Shown: one piece after another, positions 33,313 to 40,358 of the stretch
How positions within the stretch are numbered: the stretch's first letter is position 1
Layout: every line of letters begins with the position of its first letter
NCBI GenBank assembly: GCA_965602225.1
Contig: CBFCYE010000005.1
Coordinates: forward strand, 60,962 to 124,961
DNA from: Tenderia sp965602225
GTDB lineage: Bacteria > Pseudomonadota > Gammaproteobacteria > Tenderiales > Tenderiaceae
DNA: 64,000 nt
Reading direction: 5' to 3'
Translations under genes and position numbers: made by a program
Notes under the pieces: generated by a model
What the model saw: the letters and a program-made list of their open reading frames with translations, nothing else
The model's database searches: none
Told to the model about the DNA's origin: nothing

Positions 33313-35333
33313 TGAAGACTAGCTGGACAAGGATGTCGACTGGGCCAGATTATTTATATCGCTGGTTGTTTTGTATTGTGATGCTACTTAGCGCTGGTTT
33401 TGCATCTGCGCAGCAAAACAATGATGCTTGTCAGTTGTCGGAAATTAGCACTGACTTCAAACAATATCTTCAAAGCATTGCTCGGGATAAGGTCGTCAGG
33501 ATTCAAAGCCAGCTCAATGCAATAGGTTATGGCCCTATCGAAACAGATGGTGTCTTGGGCAAGGATAGCCGCCTGGCTTTACAACGGTTTTGTCAGGCGA
33601 AACAGGTTGTCGATACGCCAGATGGGATTGCCAAAACCCTGGTCGATTTGCTTGAACAGTCTGCTGCTGCGCCTGTGACCAAAACTGAAGCTGTGATACC
33701 CGTTGCCTCTGCAGCAGAGGCCAAAGCTGAAGCCGTAACGCCCGTCGTTGCCTCTGTACTAGAGGCTTCAGCAGCGTCTGTTTTTTATCGTTGGTCGACA
33801 CCTGAAGCAGAGGAGGTCGAAGATGAGGTTTCAGAGACAAAAGTTACGGATGAGCAGGCAGAGCCTGACACCTCGATTCCCGATGAGATTCTAGAACAGT
33901 TGGCTGTTATCGAAAGCATTGCTTATCCCAACCAGAAATTGTTTGAGAAGGCGCTTGATGCCTTGTTTGCAGATTCTGGTTTGGACTATGAGTCTTATCA
34001 AAATCAGATCGTTGAGCAGGCGCGTGTAGGCCCGATTGAAGAATTTAATAAAATACAGGTCAGTGGTGACGGTTGTGGTTGCGCGCGCGATGATGCCAGT
34101 GTTGTTTATGGCTTTTATCCTTATTGGCTAGCCGCTGATGATGTTCAAAGTATTGATTTCAGCCTGTTTGACCGAATTGGCTTTTATGCGCTGTGGTTGA
34201 ATCAGCAAGGTGAAATCCAAAACCCATTGCAATGGAGTGATGATGGCAATGCGGCCGGTTTTATCAATGCGGCCCATAAACATCGCGTCGATGTCGATGT
34301 CAGTATCTACGCTACAGGCTGGCAGACATGGTCAGACAAAGTGCTGCAAAGGGCTGTCAGTTCAACAGCACAGACAGTCAAACAGCACTTTTCAAACCGG
34401 GGCTCGAGCCGGCTTGCTGAGGCCTTGCCTATGTTTGAAGACACCTCATCGGTTCAGGGTGACGGTGTAACGCTGGTGTTTGAAGACTACTCTGCTGCCA
34501 CAGAAACGAGTTACAAAATTAATACGTTTGTTAACAAGTTGTCTGAAAAACTGACGACTGCAAAGCATGTCTTTAAGATCAACGTCATGCTTGATATGAA
34601 TCTTGATGCCTTGAATAGCAAGACAGCATTTAGTGATCTTAAGAGCATTCTGCTGGCCAGCGATGAAGCCCCGGCCAAGGTTGAGAATGTGTTTGTGTTT
34701 TTACCTGCGCCCACCACGGATAGCAAAAAGACCCTGCGCAGAATGATCGAAGATCAATTTCGTGGTGCGGACCGAAAACAGGTGTTGAGGAAGATTGTAC
34801 CGCTGATATCTGCAGCCGGGCACGACAAGGACCCGCGTGGTGCCTATAGCCAGTTCACTGATGACCTGATCTATTTTCAGAACAACTTTGCCGGTGTCGG
34901 CCTGTGGCCCTTGCCATTGAATACTGATCCTGATGTAGAGACCATCAAGGCGAAAATCATTGAGCTTTATCCCACCAGCAGCGGTAGCAATCACATCGGT
35001 GATCTGGTTGAGGTCTACATGCCCAGCCTGTGCCAGTTTGCCTGTCCTAACAGGTGGTTGTTTCGGCTTGGTTTTGATCTGTTGGCAGGGTTGATCTTGC
35101 TGTACGCCGTGCTGGCGATTTGGATATACAGGCTGCGCAGTATTTATAAACAACATTTCGGCTATTTCCTCGCCGTTGGCCTGGTCACGCTGTTGATCTT
35201 CCTGATATCACTGGTGTGTGATCCTTACTGGAAGGAAAAGGCCGATGTCGTTGTCGGTTTGGTGATTTTGACTGCTGCCGGAATTCCGCTGTGGCGATAT
35301 GTGAGCAAGGCAAATCAACCACCGTTGCCATAG
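33312..35333 (+). CDS. Membrane-anchored peptidoglycan-binding / GH18-like protein
   Basis: A 673-residue exported protein. A signal peptide (about 17-34, ending A-S-A-Q) precedes a PG_binding_1-type module at about 55-110 (I-Q-S-Q-L-N-A-I-G-Y-G-P-I-E-T-D-G-V-L-G). An Ala/Glu-rich linker (about 115-200) follows. A glycoside hydrolase 18-like domain spans about 255-560, starting V-V-Y-G-F-Y-P-Y-W. The C-terminus has three membrane helices (about 578-600, 612-632 and 640-660). At the GH18 catalytic strand the sequence is D-G-V-T-L-V-F-E, so the terminal Glu is kept but two of the three usual Asp residues (DxxDxDxE) are missing. It is coupled to the AAA+ gene, which points to a role in crossing, anchoring to or opening the cell wall. 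Confidence 0.7.
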   Translation: MKTSWTRMSTGPDYLYRWLFCIVMLLSAGFASAQQNNDACQLSEISTDFKQYLQSIARDKVVRIQSQLNAIGYGPIETDGVLGKDSRLALQRFCQAKQVVDTPDGIAKTLVDLLEQSAAAPVTKTEAVIPVASAAEAKAEAVTPVVASVLEASAASVFYRWSTPEAEEVEDEVSETKVTDEQAEPDTSIPDEILEQLAVIESIAYPNQKLFEKALDALFADSGLDYESYQNQIVEQARVGPIEEFNKIQVSGDGCGCARDDASVVYGFYPYWLAADDVQSIDFSLFDRIGFYALWLNQQGEIQNPLQWSDDGNAAGFINAAHKHRVDVDVSIYATGWQTWSDKVLQRAVSSTAQTVKQHFSNRGSSRLAEALPMFEDTSSVQGDGVTLVFEDYSAATETSYKINTFVNKLSEKLTTAKHVFKINVMLDMNLDALNSKTAFSDLKSILLASDEAPAKVENVFVFLPAPTTDSKKTLRRMIEDQFRGADRKQVLRKIVPLISAAGHDKDPRGAYSQFTDDLIYFQNNFAGVGLWPLPLNTDPDVETIKAKIIELYPTSSGSNHIGDLVEVYMPSLCQFACPNRWLFRLGFDLLAGLILLYAVLAIWIYRLRSIYKQHFGYFLAVGLVTLLIFLISLVCDPYWKEKADVVVGLVILTAAGIPLWRYVSKANQPPLP

Positions 35334-35405
35334 CTGTTTCGGCAATACACCTGGGGACAGTTGTTTCGTCAAATATAAGTAGTGCCAAATTAAGGACATA
35401 TATTT

Positions 35406-36833
35406 ATGCAATCTTATGCTGACAAAAAAAACGGAAAAGGTAAAAGCGTTGCCTCTAGTTCTTCAGGGTCACGCCAGCGTCAACCGGCATCATTTCAATT
35501 TGCGGATAACCGTCCCGAGGCCGTTGCTCAGCGACAACTGGCGGAGATGATGAATGACCAGCCGCAACAGTTGCTTCAATTACAGACGATTGAAGAGGAT
35601 GAGTTATTACAGGGCAAGTTTGCAACGGCGCAGCGTGAAGGCCTGGAGGAAGAAGAGCTATTGCAGGGTAAGTTCGAAACGACACAGCGGCAAGGGGGAC
35701 TTGAAGAAGAGGAGTTGCTACAGGGTAAGTTTGAGTCTGTCCAACGACAAACCCCTGAAGATGAGGAGTTGCTGCAAGGCAAGTTTGACTCTGGCGTAAC
35801 GCCAATGCAGTTGCAGGCTGACGTGGGGCAGCAGGAAAATAACACCGGTTTGCCTGATCACCTGAAGGCAGGGATTGAAAATATCTCTGGCTACGCCATG
35901 GATGATGTGAAGGTGCATTACAACTCAGCAAAACCGGCAGAATTGCAGGCACATGCCTATGCGCAAGGCACGGATATACATGTGGCTTCTGGTCAGGAAA
36001 AACATTTGCCGCATGAGGCCTGGCATGTTGTGCAGCAGAAGCAGGGCAGGGTAAAGCCGACTATGCAGATGAAGGGTAAAGTGAATGTTAATGATGATGC
36101 CGCTTTGGAAAAAGAAGCTGATGTGATGGGGGCAAAGGCCATGCAACGCCAAACAACCCAGCGCAAGGCGCTTGATGTAGGGGCACCAGGGCTTAACAGT
36201 CAATCGCTGCAGCGGGTGATTCAGCGTGGGGTGAAATACGACAAGCTGGTAACCGATGCGGAAAGTGATGTTGACGGTGGTGACTACGAATTCAAAAGTA
36301 TCAATGACGATGCCATCAGGGCGGCAACCACGGAAGTGCTTATTGAGCACCTGACGGGTAAAAAGTTTGAGGATCTGCAAGGTGACGAGCTGCAAGCCCC
36401 GAATGTCACGCTGTCGGGATCATGGGGCGGTGCGGAAGGCCTCGTCCTGTTGCCGGCAAGATTGCAGGCAACGATGCAGATTCATACCGGTGAGTTTGTG
36501 CCCAATCTAATGCATGAAATCGGGCACATGGTTAAAGGGCAAAAAGACGTCCCAGCCATGAAAAGCGCGATAGCAAACATCGCCAAGGATGCCAAGCTGG
36601 AGGCAGCCAAACCGGACTATACCGATGCCAAGCCCAATGCTGATGCCTGGGAGGAAGAGGTGCGCGCAGACCTGACCGGGGTACATCTGCGCTGGTTGTC
36701 AGCTTCCAAGCCCAGCAAGGATGAATACACGGCCCTTGCCTGGGCCGCTGATCCTGCCGATGGCGAGCATCCACCGGGGGCTTATCGTATTGCCAGGATA
36801 AGTGAGTACATTGATCTGCTCGAAAAAGGCTAA
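35406..36833 (+). CDS. DUF4157 protein with two zincin sites, candidate eCIS effector
   Basis: A 475-residue soluble protein without a signal peptide. The N-terminal 150 residues are Gln-rich and hold four repeats of E-x-x-E-L-L-Q-G-K-F (63-72, 81-90, 100-109 and 118-127). The DUF4157 (eCIS core) domain follows, with I-S-G-Y-A-M-D-D-V-K-V-H-Y-N-S, metal-site H-E-A-W-H at 203-207 and E-K-E-A-D at 235-239. A Gln/Arg-rich linker leads to a C-terminal domain with another H-E-I-G-H (370-374) and E-E-E-V-R-A-D (416-422), the layout of an independent zinc peptidase. DUF4157 proteins are known eCIS cargo or cargo-processing factors. Position right after the structural genes supports cargo. The target is unknown. 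Confidence 0.8.
   Translation: MQSYADKKNGKGKSVASSSSGSRQRQPASFQFADNRPEAVAQRQLAEMMNDQPQQLLQLQTIEEDELLQGKFATAQREGLEEEELLQGKFETTQRQGGLEEEELLQGKFESVQRQTPEDEELLQGKFDSGVTPMQLQADVGQQENNTGLPDHLKAGIENISGYAMDDVKVHYNSAKPAELQAHAYAQGTDIHVASGQEKHLPHEAWHVVQQKQGRVKPTMQMKGKVNVNDDAALEKEADVMGAKAMQRQTTQRKALDVGAPGLNSQSLQRVIQRGVKYDKLVTDAESDVDGGDYEFKSINDDAIRAATTEVLIEHLTGKKFEDLQGDELQAPNVTLSGSWGGAEGLVLLPARLQATMQIHTGEFVPNLMHEIGHMVKGQKDVPAMKSAIANIAKDAKLEAAKPDYTDAKPNADAWEEEVRADLTGVHLRWLSASKPSKDEYTALAWAADPADGEHPPGAYRIARISEYIDLLEKG
35592..35786 (+). repeat. Four tandem ten-residue repeats in the candidate effector
   Basis: Four copies of E-x-x-E-L-L-Q-G-K-F are spaced 18-19 residues apart, separated by short linkers containing Q-R. 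DNA copies differ at synonymous positions (gagttattacag, gagctattgcag, gagttgctacag, gagttgctgcaa), so the peptide rather than the DNA is being kept. Confidence 0.9.
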
Positions 36834-36910
36834 AACGCCGGAAAGGAAACACTTCCCGCTGTAAATCAACGGGCAGGCTGAATTAAATCTGTAGGAAAAT
36901 AATAAGTAGT

Positions 36911-39043
36911 ATGGATACAAACGCAACAACCGAGTCGCTCCCCCGCGCAAGTAAATGGCTCCACCGTCTCACCTGGCTGATCTGTCTCGCCTCCGCTTTG
37001 ATCTGCGCGGCATTGGTTTATCAGCATCTGAACTATAAACATGCCATCTATGAATCGGCCAAGACCGGTTTGAAACAACTGACTGTCGACGCGACATCAA
37101 AGATAGATGTCATTCTGAGGCAGTCCATGGTCTCGGCAGAGACACTGGCGGGCGAACTGACGTCTGCTGCGGTTGATCGTGACAATATGCTTGTCCGGCT
37201 TAGAGAGATGCTGGCTGCCAACCCCTATTATTTTGGAGCCTCCATCAGCTTTGCGCCGTATGGTTATGATAAAGATGTCAGACTGTATTCCGCCTACTAC
37301 TCAAAATCTGGCCCTGAGGGGAAGCTTGAGTTTCTACAGCTTGCAGATGTCTATGATTACACCACGCCGGAATATGACTGGTATGTAGAGCCCATGAGCA
37401 AGGGCAGTCGCTGGAGTGAGCCCTATTGGGATGAAGCCGGCAAGACCTACATGACTACCTACTCGGCGCTGTTTTATACAACTGATTCTGAGACGGGTAA
37501 TAAAGTCCCCAACGGTGTCGTCACCATCGATATCTCTATGGCGCAGATCAAAAATATTATCGAGTCATTGGATATTGGTCCGAGTGGATTTGGTGCCTTG
37601 ACTACACGGGATGGTAACTATCTCTACCATCCAAATTACGAATATGTGCAAGGCCACCAGAACATAAAAGATGTAGCGCGACAGAAAAATGATAAGGATA
37701 GATTGTTGATTGCCGACAAAGCGGCCAAGGGGCAGGGTGGCGTAGTCGAGCACGTCAGCACCACCACTGGTGAGGCATCCTGGCTAATCTTTGAGACTGT
37801 ACCTACTTCAGGTTGGTCGTTGCAGAACACCTTTATCAAAAGTGATCTTGATATTGATGTTGATAGCCTGCGTCATCAGATCATCTGGATAATTGTCACC
37901 GCATTCCTATTTTTGGTCACGTTGGCGGCATTGTTGTTACGTGCCAGTTTTGGCTGTCCAGTAAGGGTATGGATGCTAACGGCGATTATCTCTGCATTGT
38001 TGATAGTCGGGATTAGTATCATCTGGGATCTGGCTCTGACCTACCATCCTGAGACCAATATCGCAGGCATCAAGGTCACCGACAAGGCCACCTTGAGGGC
38101 CGTGATGAGCAGCTACCGGCAGTCGAGTGAAAGCAAGCAGCTCGATCCACCTCTATATATTCCAACCGGGCTTTATATCGATGCGATTGAATTCAATAAT
38201 GCCAACGATGTGCTGGTGACGGGGCGGCTGTGGCAAAAATATGCCAGTGACTATCCAGATGGCTTGGCCAAAGGCGTTGAGATTGGCCGATCTAAAAGTG
38301 CCAAGATGATTAAGACGGGGAGCTATCTGGTCAATGGTGGTGAGGTACGGCAATGGTCGTTTCAGGCGGAGTTGCGTGTACCTATCGACTATTCAAGATA
38401 TCCGCTTGAGGTTGAACACCTAAACATGCAGCTGTTGCCTCTGGCGACAGACAGCAACATCGTTCTGGTGCCCGATCTGGATGCCTATAAACTCACTACT
38501 GCCACCTTGTTGCCGGGTTTGGACAAAGAGGTATTTCTGCCCGGCTGGAAGATAAATGAGACTAATTTTGTGCTGCGCACAATACAGAAAAATACCGATT
38601 TTGGTGTCAGGCAAAATTTTGATCAGCAGAGTCTACCGACTCTTTATTACGAGATAGGTGTCAAACGGGTATTTGTTGATGCCTTTATCTCCAACCTGAC
38701 ACCGTTGATTATTGTTTCTATCGTACTGTTTGCCGTGGTGCTGTTGTCCAAACATGTCGATGTCGGCAAGCTCATGAGTATTTGTGTGGCGGTATTTTTT
38801 GTGGTGGTATTTTCACATCTCGATATTCGTAAGAGTATCTCTGCAGGTGAAATTTTCTATCTTGAATATTTTTTCTTCGTGATTTATTTCACCATCATTC
38901 TGGTGCCGATGGATGCCTTCAGGCTCGCTCTCGGTATGCGCTCACGGTTCTTTGAATATCAAAACGGATTGTTGGCAAAGGCAATGTACTGGCCCAGTAT
39001 TTTAGGGGTGTTTTTTGTGATCACCGTGATGAAGTTTTATTAG
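36911..39043 (+). CDS. dCache sensor fused to a pentameric ligand-gated ion channel
   Basis: A 710-residue membrane protein with two recognisable halves. A membrane segment (about 17-37) is followed by a periplasmic dCache-type sensor (about 40-318; Y-Y-F-G-A-S-I-S-F-A-P, D-W-Y-V-E-P and G-V-V-T-I-D-I-S). Two further membrane segments (about 322-345 and 352-374) return the chain to the periplasm. The second half resembles a Cys-loop receptor. Its extracellular domain has G-L-Y-I-D-A-I-E-F and P-I-D-Y-S-R-Y-P-L-E-V-E-H-L-N, the bacterial form of the Cys-loop region. Four C-terminal helices (about 588-708) follow. The topology is self-consistent, with both ligand-binding parts outside. It follows the eCIS effector gene by 77 bases. 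Confidence 0.78.
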   Translation: MDTNATTESLPRASKWLHRLTWLICLASALICAALVYQHLNYKHAIYESAKTGLKQLTVDATSKIDVILRQSMVSAETLAGELTSAAVDRDNMLVRLREMLAANPYYFGASISFAPYGYDKDVRLYSAYYSKSGPEGKLEFLQLADVYDYTTPEYDWYVEPMSKGSRWSEPYWDEAGKTYMTTYSALFYTTDSETGNKVPNGVVTIDISMAQIKNIIESLDIGPSGFGALTTRDGNYLYHPNYEYVQGHQNIKDVARQKNDKDRLLIADKAAKGQGGVVEHVSTTTGEASWLIFETVPTSGWSLQNTFIKSDLDIDVDSLRHQIIWIIVTAFLFLVTLAALLLRASFGCPVRVWMLTAIISALLIVGISIIWDLALTYHPETNIAGIKVTDKATLRAVMSSYRQSSESKQLDPPLYIPTGLYIDAIEFNNANDVLVTGRLWQKYASDYPDGLAKGVEIGRSKSAKMIKTGSYLVNGGEVRQWSFQAELRVPIDYSRYPLEVEHLNMQLLPLATDSNIVLVPDLDAYKLTTATLLPGLDKEVFLPGWKINETNFVLRTIQKNTDFGVRQNFDQQSLPTLYYEIGVKRVFVDAFISNLTPLIIVSIVLFAVVLLSKHVDVGKLMSICVAVFFVVVFSHLDIRKSISAGEIFYLEYFFFVIYFTIILVPMDAFRLALGMRSRFFEYQNGLLAKAMYWPSILGVFFVITVMKFY

Positions 39044-39074
39044 TTGTAGGCTTGAAAGGGATAGGATTTATTAA

Positions 39075-40178
39075 ATGGGATTTTTGGAAAATAAAGGGCG
39101 ACTCGTCCTGGCTGTATGGGTATCAGTATTGTTGGTTTTCTATCTTTCAACGGCCTTTCTGGCGGGCAACAAGGTCTATGAGGATAAGCTCGCATCAGAG
39201 ATTCGGCAGCAGCAACGTCTTGATCCAACGACTGCTGAAGACGGCAAGACCCAGGTGGATTTTGCTGTACTAAAGACATCTGAGGCTGATGACTTCGAAG
39301 AGGTGCGGGTGGGCATCTATGTCGATCGCATTATGGAGATTTCCACTAAGGCAACAGGTTGGACGGTTGATTTTTATATCTGGTTTAACTGGCAGAGTGA
39401 TGCTATCGACCCGGGTGAAACCTTTCAGGTTATTGATGGTGAAATTCAGTCCAGAACAAAGGTTGAGGCGGTGACTGAGAAAGGCAGGCATTACGCCTTG
39501 TATCGGGTCTCTGCGCGTATTACCAAGTTCTTTAATGTGGTCCGCTATCCGCTTGATAATCATCTGTTGACCATTAGCATTGAAGATGGGGATCACCCTT
39601 GGCATGCGTTGAGGTATGTGCCAGATGTGCGTGGGGCTGAGTATAGCTCCAGGGTAAAGGTGCCTGCTTATCGGCTTAAAGAGGCCGAAATCATCAACAA
39701 GCCTCACGCCTATAAAACCAGCCGTGGTGATCCTCGTCTGGCGGCTGATCACAAGGCCGTCTATTCGCAGATTGTCTATGGTATTAAAATTGATCGCCCC
39801 GACTGGGGGCTTTATTTTAAAATGTTTCAGGGTTTATTCGCCTCGGTGGCGATAGCCTTTCTGGCCTTTATTTTGGGCTCATCATCGGGCGAACGTTTCG
39901 GCCTGGGGGTGGGCGCCTTCTTTGCCGCCGTCGGTAGTAGTTATGTCAATTTGAGTGAGTTGCCGGGGGTGGGCATGGTCACCCTGATTGATATGGCAAA
40001 TGGCCTGGCCATGGCGACTATTTTTCTGACTCTGCTGGGCTCGGTGCTCTCTTCGCGGATTGCCAAGGGTGATTCGCAGCTTGCCATCGCGCAGTCATTT
40101 GACCGGATCAGCCTGGCTCTGTTTGTGACAGGTTTTGTTGGGGTGAATCTGGTGATGGCGCTGCTGGCATCTATATAA
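39075..40178 (+). CDS. Pentameric ligand-gated ion channel family protein
   Basis: A 367-residue protein: N-terminal hydrophobic segment (about 9-30), extracellular domain and four membrane helices (about 246-270, 275-297, 303-330 and 343-366). Family hallmarks are V-R-V-G-I-Y-V-D-R-I-M-E-I, T-V-D-F-Y-I-W-F-N-W and the Cys-loop-equivalent F-F-N-V-V-R-Y-P-L-D-N-H-L-L-T-I-S-I-E. The M2 to M3 region F-G-L-G-V-G-A-F-F-A-A-V, L-P-G-V-G-M-V-T-L-I-D follows. No disulphide Cys pair is present, as is usual in bacteria. It lies 31 bases after the dCache channel gene, so the two may form mixed pentamers (inference). Ion selectivity cannot be read. Confidence 0.82.
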   Translation: MGFLENKGRLVLAVWVSVLLVFYLSTAFLAGNKVYEDKLASEIRQQQRLDPTTAEDGKTQVDFAVLKTSEADDFEEVRVGIYVDRIMEISTKATGWTVDFYIWFNWQSDAIDPGETFQVIDGEIQSRTKVEAVTEKGRHYALYRVSARITKFFNVVRYPLDNHLLTISIEDGDHPWHALRYVPDVRGAEYSSRVKVPAYRLKEAEIINKPHAYKTSRGDPRLAADHKAVYSQIVYGIKIDRPDWGLYFKMFQGLFASVAIAFLAFILGSSSGERFGLGVGAFFAAVGSSYVNLSELPGVGMVTLIDMANGLAMATIFLTLLGSVLSSRIAKGDSQLAIAQSFDRISLALFVTGFVGVNLVMALLASI

Positions 40179-40214
40179 AAGGGCATGACGGCCTTTTAAT
40201 GTCATTTTTTTGCG
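40177..40214 (+). terminator. Possible terminator after the channel genes
   Basis: A short stem (AAAAGG / CCTTTT, eight-base loop) directly follows the channel stop codon, and a T run comes at about 40205-40211. The stem is weak, but the position, before a separate promoter for the chemoreceptor, is sensible. Confidence 0.35.
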
Positions 40215-40277
40215 GGTAATCGGTCTGTATTAATATTATTAACACATTGTTTTTAGAAGGGTTATTGTAAAAATATT

Positions 40278-40305
40278 TAAAGATATACGTTAAAATTACC
40301 GATAG
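40278..40305 (+). promoter_or_regulatory. Sigma-28-like promoter of the chemoreceptor gene
   Basis: TAAAGATA (40278-40285) and ACCGATAG (40298-40305), separated by 12 bases, resemble the flagellar sigma factor consensus TAAAGTTT-N11-GCCGATAA. Six of eight positions match in each box, and the spacing is one base long. It lies 53 bases before the ATG. Confidence 0.5.
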
Positions 40306-40358
40306 CTAAGTTGATCCTGAATTTGTCTTTTAGATCTAAGCAAGGGAAGTGCAAAGCA

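Noticed and set aside
14159..36833. Contractile phage or T6SS instead of eCIS
   Set aside because: No capsid, terminase or portal genes and no TssJLM membrane complex; DUF4255, DUF5908, the tape measure family and AAA+ point to eCIS.
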